Below, piece after piece: positions 27,047 through 35,207 of a stretch of DNA of 64,000 nt. The position numbers and the translations under genes are program-made. The DNA is from Mycolicibacterium tusciae JS617. Lineage in GTDB: Bacteria > Actinomycetota > Actinomycetes > Mycobacteriales > Mycobacteriaceae. The notes under the pieces were generated by a model. The model had not been told where the DNA came from. It was given only the letters and a program-made list of their open reading frames with translations, and did not search any database. Every line of letters starts with the position of its first letter. Positions within the stretch are counted from its first letter, which is position 1. Where the stretch lies: the NCBI RefSeq assembly GCF_000243415.2, contig NZ_KI912270.1:1736001-1800000 (forward strand), written 5' to 3'.

Positions 27047-27969
27047 CACTCGGCAGCCTGCACGTCGTCGAGCAGCCGAGCCAGGTTCGGTCCCTTGAAC
27101 TCCGCTACTGCGCCCTCGTACCGTTCCATCGCCCATCCCCAGAAGTCGAAATCGATTGCACTCGAACCGTTTTGTATACAGCCCCACAGTGTCCAGCCGT
27201 ACTTGCCCACGATGCCCTGCAGTTGAGCCCGGGCGGTCTTGTTACGCAGCCGCCGTCCGTAGTACGCGGCGACGAACTCGTCAAGCTGATCGGTGGACAG
27301 CTCACACTCGGCCCACGTGTTCCCCAGCTCGAAACACGGATCGTTGTTGCCTGCGTATTCGTAGTCGATCAGCCAGATCCTGTCGCCGTCCTCGATGAAG
27401 TTTCCGGCCAGCAGATCGTTGTTGCACGGCACGGTGCCCTCGTCGGTGATTACCAGCACGCGGGCGATCTCGGCGAAGGTGTCCGCATGATCGAGGTAAT
27501 CATCGGGGATGCGGAATCCGTTGTCCGTCACGGTTTTCAGGTAAGCCGGCTGCCGCTCGAACATGTCGAAGCGGCCTGCGAACCGGGGTCCGTCGTGTAG
27601 TTTCCGCACCGCGGCGGCCGCCTTGGCGATCACACCCGGCCGTTGAAAGTCGTCGTTGGCCAGCGTCTTTCCCTCGAGATATCCCAGCAGCAGAATGCCG
27701 AGGTCGGGACGGTAGTCGATCACGGGCGCGCCAACGCCTGCTTGTTCGGCCGCCCTGGTGTCGTGGCATTCGTGGTCCCGATCGATGCCCAGCATGTTCG
27801 ACGACGTGTCGGTGCAGCGCGCCACGTATATCGCGTCAGGTGTGGTGATCTTGACGTTGCGATTGGTCAGCCCCCCGGAGAGCTCGTCCAGGCGCCGAGG
27901 CTGACCGGCCAAGGCCTGAATCTTGTCGAACATCTCGTTGAGTTGTTCGTCGGTCAACGTCATCGGCAT
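27046..27969 (-). CDS. choline/ethanolamine kinase-like phosphotransferase (APH fold)
   Basis: The 307-residue protein has the N-lobe nucleotide loop LSGGLTNRNVKI (about residues 30-41), the catalytic loop VPCNNDLLAGNFI and the metal-binding IDYEYAGNNDPCFELGNTWAE, which closely resembles choline/ethanolamine kinases. The catalytic Asp and Asn of the loop are kept, but the usual His two places before the Asp is Asn. Choline kinase-like proteins phosphorylate amino-alcohols in the cytoplasm. It overlaps the FAD oxidase gene by one base and follows the ArsR gene by 10 bases. An amino-alcohol substrate would fit the neighbouring amine-handling genes. An alternative start is the ATG two codons later. 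Confidence 0.85.
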   Translation of the reverse strand: MPMTLTDEQLNEMFDKIQALAGQPRRLDELSGGLTNRNVKITTPDAIYVARCTDTSSNMLGIDRDHECHDTRAAEQAGVGAPVIDYRPDLGILLLGYLEGKTLANDDFQRPGVIAKAAAAVRKLHDGPRFAGRFDMFERQPAYLKTVTDNGFRIPDDYLDHADTFAEIARVLVITDEGTVPCNNDLLAGNFIEDGDRIWLIDYEYAGNNDPCFELGNTWAECELSTDQLDEFVAAYYGRRLRNKTARAQLQGIVGKYGWTLWGCIQNGSSAIDFDFWGWAMERYEGAVAEFKGPNLARLLDDVQAAE

Positions 27970-27979
27970 GCGTTGCTCT

Positions 27980-28315
27980 TCAGCCGTGCCGGGCGCCGAT
28001 CCAGTGCAGTAGGTCGTGCACGGTCTCGTCCTCGAGGCGGTAGCTGACGGCGCGGCCCACCCGGGTGGAGCTCACCCAACCCTGCTGGCGCAACACCCGC
28101 AGAGCCTGCGACACGGCATTCTCCGAGCGGCCCAGCACAGAGGCCAGGTCGCCGACGTTGATGCCGGGTGCGCGGTGCAGCACGAGCAGAATCTCCAGGC
28201 GGTGGGCGTCTGAGAGCAGGTCGAATCGCTGCGCCCAGCCGCCGGTGTCGACATCGGCCAGCGCCGACGATGCCCGCCGCACCACCGCCCCGACGTCCGC
28301 TTGGCCACCTGCCAC
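27980..28315 (-). CDS. ArsR-family winged-helix regulator
   Basis: The 111-residue protein shows the ArsR/SmtB fold: RFDLLSDAHRLEILLVLHRAPG, the recognition helix region SENAVSQALRVLRQQGWVSS and the wing RVGRAVSYRLED. The last helix is Asp/His-rich (D96, H100, H104, H110) but the spacing does not match the metal sites of NmtR or SmtB exactly, so metal sensing is only possible. It is within the glnA4-led cluster, 10 bases before the kinase-like gene, and could regulate the two genes after it. The GTG at 28315 is the first plausible start. Confidence 0.85.
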   Translation of the reverse strand: MAGGQADVGAVVRRASSALADVDTGGWAQRFDLLSDAHRLEILLVLHRAPGINVGDLASVLGRSENAVSQALRVLRQQGWVSSTRVGRAVSYRLEDETVHDLLHWIGARHG

Positions 28316-28389
28316 CGGTCAAATCTAACCCTCCTGGCATCCGGAAGGGCCGCGATGAGGTCTGTGTTTGCGCTGCGGGCGGATTCATT

Positions 28390-29112
28390 TCAATCCAGGA
28401 AGCCGTGCAGGAGGGTGGCCGAACCCTCGACGTGGGCGAGCATGGCCGACGCCGCACCATCACAGTCGCCGGCCAGAATCGCCATGACAATCGCTTCGTG
28501 TTGTTCGTCGGAGTGTGCGATGTTGCGCGGCAGCAACGGGATCTGGTCGAGCAGTCCGTTGAGGCGCATCCTGTTCTCGGCCACCAACGGCACCAGCGAC
28601 GGCGATCCGGCGGCTTCGGCGATGGCCAGGTGCAGCCTGGAGTCCAGCCGACGGTAGTCACCGGGAGCGGCACCTGCGACGTCGGTCAGTCGAGCCCACA
28701 ACTCCTCGCGCTCCGACGCGGTGAGAGTTCGATTGGCGGCCAGCCGCGCGGCGCCGACCTCGAGAATCTCCCGCAGTCGCAGCGCGTCGTCGATTTCGGC
28801 ACGGGTCACCCCGTCCGTGTCCTCGGTGTGCCGCGGCAATTCGTCGGCCAGGAAGGTGCCGCCGTAGCGGCCCCGCCGTGACACCAGATACCCGGCGTCG
28901 GACAGCGACTTGATGGCCTCCCGAACGGTGTCCCGGCTGACGCCCAGTCGCGACGCCAGCTCGCGCTCCGGCGGCAGCGATTCGCCGGGGGCCAGCACGC
29001 CGAGCCGGATGGTCTGGAGAAGCCGTCCGACAGTGTCCTCGAACGCGTTCCCGGGCCGCACCGGACGCAGCAGAGCCTCACTGGCAAGGGGTACGTCCGG
29101 GTCGGCAGTCAT
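28390..29112 (-). CDS. GntR-family regulator, FadR subfamily (FCD domain)
   Basis: The 240-residue protein has an N-terminal GntR winged helix (LLQTIRLGVLAPGESLPPERELASRLGVSRDTVREA, about residues 30-66) and a C-terminal all-helical FCD domain. The latter contains an Asp and several His in the expected metal/ligand positions, for example YRRLDSRLHLAIAEAAGS and HSDEQHEAIVMAI. Such proteins are released from DNA by small carboxylates or amines. It follows the SDR gene by 13 bases and is the natural candidate regulator of the glnA4-led cluster and of the divergent permease. Confidence 0.9.
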   Translation of the reverse strand: MTADPDVPLASEALLRPVRPGNAFEDTVGRLLQTIRLGVLAPGESLPPERELASRLGVSRDTVREAIKSLSDAGYLVSRRGRYGGTFLADELPRHTEDTDGVTRAEIDDALRLREILEVGAARLAANRTLTASEREELWARLTDVAGAAPGDYRRLDSRLHLAIAEAAGSPSLVPLVAENRMRLNGLLDQIPLLPRNIAHSDEQHEAIVMAILAGDCDGAASAMLAHVEGSATLLHGFLD

Positions 29113-29125
29113 GATTTCTACAGGT

Positions 29126-29899
29126 CTACAGGGGGGTCACGTAGGCCGAGCTGATGCCGCCGTCGACCAGGAAGGTCGACCCGGTGATGAATGATGCGTC
29201 GTCGCTGGCCAGGAATGCGACGGCGGCGGCCAATTCCTCCGGTTCGGCGAACCGCCCAACCGGGATATGGACCAGGCGACGGGCCGCGCGCTCGGGGTCC
29301 TTGGCGAACAGTTCCTGCAGCAGCGGTGTGTTCACCGGCCCCGGGCACAACGCGTTGACGCGAATTCCCTGACGCGCGTATTGCACTCCCAGCTCCCGCG
29401 ACATCGCGAGCACCCCGCCCTTGGACGCGGTGTAGGAGATCTGCGACGTCGCCGACCCCATCACCGCGACGAACGACGCGGTGTTGATGATCGAGCCCTT
29501 CTGCTGCGGAACCATGTGGCGCAGCGCGGCTTTGGAACAGAAGAACACCGACTTCAGGTTGATGTCCTGCACCCGCTGCCACGCGTCGATGCCGGTGTTC
29601 TCGATCAGGTCGTCCTCCGGCGGGCTGATGCCGGCGTTGTTGAAGGCGATATCGACCGATCCGTATGCCTCGGCCGCGGTGTCGAACAGGGCGTCCACGG
29701 CGGCCTGGTCTGACACATCCACCGGGACAAAGGTTCCGTTGAGGTCGTCTGCGACGGACTTCCCGGTCGTCGGATCGATGTCACCGATGACGATTCTGGC
29801 GCCCTCGGCGCGCATCCGCTTGGCGCTCGCCAATCCGATCCCGCTGGCGCCACCGGTGATCACGGCGACCTTGCCCGCCAGTCGTTGGGTCAGATCCAT
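29126..29899 (-). CDS. SDR-family oxidoreductase (Rv2857c-like)
   Basis: The 257-residue protein is a classical short-chain dehydrogenase. It has the NAD motif TGGASGIGLASAKRM (about residues 16-30), a dinucleotide-specifying Asp in VIGDIDPTTG (suggesting NAD(H)), NNAG, the catalytic Ser/Tyr/Lys in INTASF and YTASKGG, and ASFITGSTFLVDGG near the end. The start at 29899 (ATG, overlapping the aldehyde dehydrogenase stop as TGATG) gives the M-D-L-T-Q N-terminus that I recall for Rv2857c; a GTG lies one codon upstream. Co-translation with the aldehyde dehydrogenase suggests that it handles an alcohol or keto intermediate of the same pathway. Confidence 0.9.
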   Translation of the reverse strand: MDLTQRLAGKVAVITGGASGIGLASAKRMRAEGARIVIGDIDPTTGKSVADDLNGTFVPVDVSDQAAVDALFDTAAEAYGSVDIAFNNAGISPPEDDLIENTGIDAWQRVQDINLKSVFFCSKAALRHMVPQQKGSIINTASFVAVMGSATSQISYTASKGGVLAMSRELGVQYARQGIRVNALCPGPVNTPLLQELFAKDPERAARRLVHIPVGRFAEPEELAAAVAFLASDDASFITGSTFLVDGGISSAYVTPL

Positions 29900-31263
29900 C
29901 ACAGATCTCCGATCGCGTAGAAGACGTTTTTGGTTTCAGTGAATGACAGCGGCGCATCCGGCCCGAGTTCACGGCCCAGTCCTGACTGTTTGAACCCGCC
30001 GAACGGAGTGTTGTACCGCACCGACGAATGCGAATTGACCGACAGATTACCGGCTTCCACCGCCCGCGATACGCGCACGGCCCGCGACAGGTTGTCCGTC
30101 CAGATCGACCCGGACAGGCCGTAGGGGGTGTCGTTGGCCAGAGCGACGGCGTCGGCCTCGTCGTCGAACGGAAGCACCGCCACCACCGGCCCGAAGATCT
30201 CTTCGCGCACAGTGCGATCGGAGCGCTCCGGGGTCAGCACGGTCGGCGGGAACCAGTAACCGGCTCCCGACGGTGCGTCACCGCGGAATGCGACCGGCGC
30301 GTCATCGGGCACATAGGACGTCACGGTGTCCCAATGCGACCTCGATACCAGGGGACCCATTTCGGTGTCCTTGGACGCCGGATCGCCGACCACGACGCCC
30401 TTGACGGCGGGTTCGAGCAACTCCATGAAACGATCGTAGACGTTGCGCTGCACCAGAATTCGGCTGCGGGCACAGCAGTCCTGACCGGCGTTGTCGAACA
30501 CCCCGTATGGCGCGGTGGCCGCGGCCTTCGCCAAATCGCAGTCGTCGAAGACGATGTTGGCGCTCTTACCGCCCAGCTCGAGGGTGACCCGCTTGACCTG
30601 AGCCGCCGCGCCCGCCATCACATGGGTGCCGACCTCGGTGGATCCGGTGAACACGATCTTGCGGACGTCGGGGTTGGTGACGAACCGCTCGCCGACCACC
30701 GACCCCTTACCCGGCAGCACCTGGAACAGATCCGCGGGTAGACCCGCCTCGACAGCAAGTTCGCCGATCCGGATCGTGGTCAGCGGCGTCCATTCCGCGG
30801 GTTTGACGAGCACCGCGTTCCCCGCGGCCAGGGCAGGTGCGAAGCCCCACACTGCGATCGGCATGGGGAAGTTCCAGGGTGTGATCACACCGATGACGCC
30901 GAGCGGCTCGTTGAACGTGACGTCAAGACCGCCCGCCACCGGAATCTGCTTGCCCGACAGCCGCTCCGGCGTCGCGGAGTAGAACTGCAGGACGTCGCGG
31001 ACATGGCCGGCCTCCCACGTCGCGTTACCGATCGGATGCCCCGAGTTGGCGACCTCCAGCGCAGCCAACTCGTCGACGTGCGCGTCGACCGCGGCGGCGA
31101 AGGACCGCAGCGCCGCGGCGCGATCGCCCGGCGCGAGCCGCGCCCAGTCGCGTTGTGCGGCCTTGGCGCGCGCCACCGCATCGTCAACGCCCGCGAGACT
31201 GGTCTGCTCGACGGTGCGCAGCAGTTCCTCGGTCGCGGGATTGATCAGCTCACTAACCGTCAC
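29899..31263 (-). CDS. aldC: aldehyde dehydrogenase (AldC / PuuC-like role)
   Basis: The 454-residue NAD(P)-dependent aldehyde dehydrogenase has GVITPWNFPM (about 126-135), the cofactor loop FTGSTEVG (205-212), the general base Glu229 in VTLELGGKSAN and the nucleophile Cys263 in FDNAGQDCCARSR, with EIFGPVVAVLPF later. A second Cys directly follows the catalytic one. The GTG at 31263 overlaps the preceding stop as GTGA and has an AAAGGTG ribosome site; the longer frame is not family-like. Being coupled to a GlnA-like ligase and a glutamine amidotransferase-like hydrolase, it is well placed to oxidise a gamma-glutamyl-amino-aldehyde, as PuuC does. Confidence 0.93.
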   Translation of the reverse strand: MTVSELINPATEELLRTVEQTSLAGVDDAVARAKAAQRDWARLAPGDRAAALRSFAAAVDAHVDELAALEVANSGHPIGNATWEAGHVRDVLQFYSATPERLSGKQIPVAGGLDVTFNEPLGVIGVITPWNFPMPIAVWGFAPALAAGNAVLVKPAEWTPLTTIRIGELAVEAGLPADLFQVLPGKGSVVGERFVTNPDVRKIVFTGSTEVGTHVMAGAAAQVKRVTLELGGKSANIVFDDCDLAKAAATAPYGVFDNAGQDCCARSRILVQRNVYDRFMELLEPAVKGVVVGDPASKDTEMGPLVSRSHWDTVTSYVPDDAPVAFRGDAPSGAGYWFPPTVLTPERSDRTVREEIFGPVVAVLPFDDEADAVALANDTPYGLSGSIWTDNLSRAVRVSRAVEAGNLSVNSHSSVRYNTPFGGFKQSGLGRELGPDAPLSFTETKNVFYAIGDL

Positions 31264-32006
31264 GCGGTCACCTTTTCTCTTGAATACGCCGCGGCCGCCT
31301 CCACCAACGCAGCGAACAGTCGCAGATCGTCCAGCCTTTCCTCGGGATGCCACTGCACCGCCAGAAGGAAGTTGTCACCGGGGGTCTCGACGGCCTCGAT
31401 CACGCCGTCGGAATCCTGCGCACTGACGATCAGGCCCTCACCGAGGCGGTCGATGGCCTGGTGGTGGTAGCACTGCGCGTCGGATGACTCGCCGATAAGC
31501 GCCGCCAGCCGCGTGCCGGGCACCGTGCGTATCGACGATGTCGAGAACACCGCGTTGCCCTTCTGGTGGTCGGAGTGACCGACGACCTCGGGCAGATGCT
31601 GGTGCAGGGTGCCGCCGAGTGCGACGTTGACCACCTGCGCGCCACGGCAGATCCCCAGGATCGGCAGGCCGCGCCGGATGGCACCGGAGAGTAGTTCGAA
31701 TTCCCACGCATCGCGCAAGCGGTTGTCTTCGTTGGCCTCATCGGTTGCGGGGTGCGGCGGCTGGCCGTAGCTGGCGGGGTCGACATCGCGCCCGCCGGTG
31801 ACGATCAGCCCGTCGAGCCCGTCGAGCACCCGCTCCGCAATTGCGACGTCCACGGTCTGCGGCGGCAGCAGTACCGAAATCCCGCCGGCCAGGCCAACAC
31901 CCTCGAAGTAGATAGCGGGCAGAAAACTGGCGCGGACATCCCACACCCCGGTCTGCGCCTTCTGCAAATAGGTGGTGAGACCTATGACAGGTCTAGAGCC
32001 GCTCAA
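31260..32006 (-). CDS. class I glutamine amidotransferase-like hydrolase (PuuD type)
   Basis: The 248-residue protein is a free-standing GATase1/peptidase C26 domain. It has GLIVTGGRDVDPASYG, the nucleophile elbow LGICRGAQ with Cys120, and the partner residues His220 and Glu222 in VQWHPEE. In E. coli PuuD the same architecture cleaves gamma-glutamyl-GABA. It lies between a GlnA-like ligase and an aldehyde dehydrogenase, so hydrolysis of a gamma-glutamyl intermediate is the likely role. The TTG start overlaps the glnA4 stop by 14 bases; no ATG/GTG alternative was found near. The gene start also holds the inverted repeat AGACCT-N5-AGGTCT (31978-31994). Confidence 0.87.
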   Translation of the reverse strand: MSGSRPVIGLTTYLQKAQTGVWDVRASFLPAIYFEGVGLAGGISVLLPPQTVDVAIAERVLDGLDGLIVTGGRDVDPASYGQPPHPATDEANEDNRLRDAWEFELLSGAIRRGLPILGICRGAQVVNVALGGTLHQHLPEVVGHSDHQKGNAVFSTSSIRTVPGTRLAALIGESSDAQCYHHQAIDRLGEGLIVSAQDSDGVIEAVETPGDNFLLAVQWHPEERLDDLRLFAALVEAAAAYSREKVTA

Positions 32007-33360
32007 AGCCCCGCACCTTTTCCCAATCGGTCACCGCCGCGTCGTAGGCGCTGAGCTCTATGCGCGCATTGTTGAGATAGTGCTCGACGACTTCGTCACC
32101 GAACGCCGCACGGGCCACCTCGGATTCACCGAACAGCGCCGCGGCCTCGCGCAGTGTGGTCGGAAGGCATTCCGCGCCACTGGTGTAGGCGTTGCCTTCC
32201 AACGCCTCGGGCAATTCCAACTCATGCTCGATACCGTGCAGGCCACCGGCGATCAGCGCCGATACCGCGAGATACTGGTTGACGTCGCCACCGGGCGCTC
32301 GACATTCCACCCGCATGCCGTGACCGTGTCCGACGACCCGAAGTGCGCAGGTGCGGTTGTCCATTCCCCATGCGATCGCGGTCGGCGCGAAGCTGCCAAG
32401 CGCGAACCGTTTGTAGGAGTTGATGTTCGGCGCGTAAAACAACGTCAGCTCGCGAAGAGTTGCCAGCTGACCGGCGATGAAGCTCCGGAACATCGGTGAC
32501 ATGCCGTCCGCTGCATCAGAGTCGGCGAACACAGCGCCACCATCCTCACTTCGCAACGAGATATGGATGTGGCAGCTATTGCCTTCGCGCTCATCGAATT
32601 TCGCCATGAAGGTCAGGCTCTTGCCGTGCTGATCGGCAATCTCCTTGGCGCCGTTCTTGTAGATCGTGTGGTTGTCGCACGTGGTCCTGGCGTGGTCGTA
32701 GCGGAAGGCAATCTCCTGCTGGCCGAGGTTACATTCACCCTTCACACCCTCGCAGTACATGCCCGCGCCAGTCATTCCCAGCCGAATGTCACGCAGCAAC
32801 GGCTCCATTCGGGTCGAGGCGAGCATCGCGTAGTCGATGTTGTAGTCGGTGGCCGGCTTCAGATTGCGGTACCCCTTGGCCCAGGCCTCGCGGTAGGTGT
32901 CGTCGAAAACCATGAACTCGAGCTCGGTCCCGACGTAGGGCACCAGGCCGCGTTCGGCCAGCCGGTCGATCTGGCGGTTGAGGATACTGCGCGGCGCGAC
33001 CGTCACCGGTTTGCCGTCTACCTGCTCCAGGTCCCCCATCACCAGCGCCGTGCCCGGCACCCATGGCAGGCGCCTCAACGTCGAGAAATCCGGCTTCATG
33101 ACCATGTCGCCGTAGCCGGATTCCCAACTCGACATCGCGTACCCGTCGACGGTGTTCATATCCACGTCGACGGCCAGCAGGTAGTTGCAGCACTCCGCGC
33201 CATGCTCAGCGGTGTCTTCGACGAACAATCGCGCCGACACCCGCTTGCCGGTGAGACGTCCCTGCATATCGCAGAACGCCAGGATCACCGTGTCGATCTC
33301 ACCGGCGGCGACCAGTTGCTCGAGGTCGGCTTGCGACAACATGCCGGGTGTCTGGCCCAT
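31993..33360 (-). CDS. glnA4: glutamine synthetase-like gamma-glutamyl-amine ligase GlnA4
   Basis: The 455-residue protein is a GSI-fold ligase close to Rv2860c. It has TELEFMVFDDTY with the metal-binding Glu, GECNLGQQEIAFRY, the SCHIHISL nucleotide/metal region and YKRFALGSFAPTAIAWGMDNRTCALRV. It lacks the C-terminal adenylylation Tyr region of GlnA1 (the end is ELSAYDAAVTDWEKVRGFERL). In Streptomyces GlnA4 makes gamma-glutamylethanolamide, and E. coli PuuA makes gamma-glutamylputrescine. With amidase, aldehyde dehydrogenase and permease genes nearby, an amine substrate is more likely than ammonia. The ATG at 33360 has a GAGGAAGG ribosome site and is chosen over the frame start at 33402. Confidence 0.92.
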   Translation of the reverse strand: MGQTPGMLSQADLEQLVAAGEIDTVILAFCDMQGRLTGKRVSARLFVEDTAEHGAECCNYLLAVDVDMNTVDGYAMSSWESGYGDMVMKPDFSTLRRLPWVPGTALVMGDLEQVDGKPVTVAPRSILNRQIDRLAERGLVPYVGTELEFMVFDDTYREAWAKGYRNLKPATDYNIDYAMLASTRMEPLLRDIRLGMTGAGMYCEGVKGECNLGQQEIAFRYDHARTTCDNHTIYKNGAKEIADQHGKSLTFMAKFDEREGNSCHIHISLRSEDGGAVFADSDAADGMSPMFRSFIAGQLATLRELTLFYAPNINSYKRFALGSFAPTAIAWGMDNRTCALRVVGHGHGMRVECRAPGGDVNQYLAVSALIAGGLHGIEHELELPEALEGNAYTSGAECLPTTLREAAALFGESEVARAAFGDEVVEHYLNNARIELSAYDAAVTDWEKVRGFERL

Positions 33361-33477
33361 GCGGGACCTTCCTCTAGAAAACCGATGATGACGGGCAGCC
33401 AACCATTGGAGTTTGCTCGGCGGGGCCTTCTCCGGATTCCTTTACAGAAATGTCATTCCAAAGGTAGGACAGCCGAC

Positions 33478-33493
33478 CAATAGCACTCTATTG
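33478..33493. promoter_or_regulatory. palindrome in the divergent glnA4-permease promoter region
   Basis: CAATAG-CACT-CTATTG is a perfect 6-bp inverted repeat with a 4-base spacer, 118 bases before the glnA4 start and 76 before the permease start. It is the clearest dyad in the 208-base divergent region and is a candidate operator for the GntR/FadR-type regulator of the cluster. Apart from this and the two ribosome sites I see nothing else in the region. Confidence 0.5.
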
Positions 33494-33568
33494 TCCCTAC
33501 TCAGTGAGCGCGAGTCCCTCCCCGCTTGACGGCTCGGTAGGGCTTGAAAAAAACCGAAGGAGAACGCG

Positions 33569-35146
33569 GTGCCAGAGGGTCACGAACAACACGAGTCGCT
33601 TTCTGACGACGAGAAGCATCTCGCCAAGCTCGGCTATGTCCAGGAATTGCAGCGGTCCTGGTCGGGCTTTTCGAACTTCGCAATCTCGTTCTCGATCATC
33701 TCGATCCTGGCGGGCTGTTTCACGTCGTTCGGCCTCGGCTGGAACAACGGCGGCCCGGCTGCGATCGCCTGGGGTTGGCCGATCGTCTCTGTCTTCATCC
33801 TGATCATCGGCCTGTGTATGTCCGAGCTCGTCTCGGCATACCCGACCTCGGGCGGAATCTATTGGTGGGCAGCCAAACTCGGTGGACCAAAGGCAGGCTT
33901 CTACACCGGCTGGCTGAACCTGATCGGCCTGATCGCGATCCTCGCGTCGGTGTCCTACGGCTGCGCGACGTTCATCGACCTGACGCTCGGCACCTTCAGC
34001 GAGGGCTGGCTGGCCGGATACAGCCTGACGAGGACATTCGGGATTTTCGTGGTCGTCCTGGCCCTCTCGGCGCTCGTCAACATCTTCTCGTCTCACCTGC
34101 TGGCGGTGATCAACAACGTCTCGGTGTGGTGGCACGTGATCGGGGCGTCCGCCGTGGTGCTGATCCTGATCTTCATTCCGGAGCAGCACGCCAGTTTCTC
34201 CGACGTCTTTGCCAAAACCATCAATAACACCGGCATGTTCGGTGGGTCGACGGGCTTTGGCTGGTTGATCTTCGTGCTGCCGATCGCGGCGATCCTGACG
34301 CAGTACACGATCACCGGCTACGACGCGTCCGCGCACCTGTCTGAGGAGACGCACAGTGCGGCTGACGGGGCGGCCAAGGGTATCTGGCGGTCGATCTTCT
34401 ACTCGGCGATCGGCGGCTGGATCCTGCTGCTGGCGTTTCTGTTCGCGGTGCAGGACGCCGACGAAGTGTCCGCCAGTGGTGGCGCGGTGGTCACGATCTT
34501 CAACCAGGCCCTGAGTACCAAGTGGGTCGGCACCATTCTGCTGATCTCGGCCGCCGGTCAGTTCTTCTGCACCACCGCCTGTCAGACAAGCGCGTCACGA
34601 ATGCTGTTCGCGTTCAGCCGCGACCGCGCGGTACCCGGCCACCAATTGTGGGCCAAGGTCAGCAAGAACCGGGTGCCGGCCAACGGGGTCGTCGTGACCG
34701 CCGTCCTGGCGGCGACTATCACGCTGCCCGCGCTGGTACCGGTCGACGTCAACGGTGCGCCGGTCCCGGTGGCCTTCTTCGCAGTGGTTTCGATCGGCGT
34801 CGTCGGCCTCTACCTGTGCTTCATGGTGCCGATCTACCTGCGGTGGCGAATGGGCGATTCGTTCGAGGTCGGCGCCTGGAACCTGCGCGGACATCACAAG
34901 TGGATGGCCCCTGTCGCTGTGATCGAGATCATCATCACCTCCATCATCGCGTTGTTCCCGTACAGCAACGCCGGGATGCCCTGGGATCCGGCGTTCGAGT
35001 GGAAAGCGGTGAACTACACCCCGATCCTGGTCGGTGGAGTGTTGATCCTGCTCTGGATCTACTGGCACGCGTCGGTGAAGAACTGGTTCACCGGCCCGGT
35101 CCGGCAGGTCGACGAATCCGGACAGCGACTCGAAGGTGTGGGCTGA
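33569..35146 (+). CDS. APC-family amino acid/amine permease
   Basis: The 525-residue protein has about 12 hydrophobic helices in the APC fold. It is most like the amino acid/choline (GABA, ethanolamine) branch: FSNFAISFSIISILAGCFTSFGLGWNNGG as the first helix pair, SELVSAYPTSGGIYWWAAKLGGPKAG, and GYDASAHLSEETHSAADGAAKGIWRS. It imports small amines or amino acids across the plasma membrane. The GTG start is supported by a GAAGGAGA ribosome site. It is divergent from glnA4, so it probably supplies the substrate of that pathway, as PuuP does for the putrescine pathway; the exact amine is unknown. Confidence 0.9.
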   Translation: MPEGHEQHESLSDDEKHLAKLGYVQELQRSWSGFSNFAISFSIISILAGCFTSFGLGWNNGGPAAIAWGWPIVSVFILIIGLCMSELVSAYPTSGGIYWWAAKLGGPKAGFYTGWLNLIGLIAILASVSYGCATFIDLTLGTFSEGWLAGYSLTRTFGIFVVVLALSALVNIFSSHLLAVINNVSVWWHVIGASAVVLILIFIPEQHASFSDVFAKTINNTGMFGGSTGFGWLIFVLPIAAILTQYTITGYDASAHLSEETHSAADGAAKGIWRSIFYSAIGGWILLLAFLFAVQDADEVSASGGAVVTIFNQALSTKWVGTILLISAAGQFFCTTACQTSASRMLFAFSRDRAVPGHQLWAKVSKNRVPANGVVVTAVLAATITLPALVPVDVNGAPVPVAFFAVVSIGVVGLYLCFMVPIYLRWRMGDSFEVGAWNLRGHHKWMAPVAVIEIIITSIIALFPYSNAGMPWDPAFEWKAVNYTPILVGGVLILLWIYWHASVKNWFTGPVRQVDESGQRLEGVG

Positions 35147-35147
35147 C

Positions 35148-35161
35148 GTGTCCTAGGGCAC
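35148..35161. promoter_or_regulatory. imperfect palindrome GTGTCCTAGGGCAC
   Basis: A 14-base near-palindrome (one mismatched pair) just after the permease stop and 46 bases before the NAGGN amidotransferase start. It may be an operator for that operon; support is weak. Confidence 0.25.
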
Positions 35162-35194
35162 ACCGCTTCCTGGTTTCCCGTCCGTCAACAGGGG

Positions 35195-35200
35195 TACTGT
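35195..35200 (+). promoter_or_regulatory. candidate -10 element for a leaderless transcript
   Basis: TACTGT fits the actinobacterial TANNNT -10 pattern and is followed by exactly 7 bases before the GTG at 35208. No ribosome site is visible between them. This is the spacing expected if transcription starts on the initiation codon. Confidence 0.45.
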
Positions 35201-35207
35201 CCCTTTC

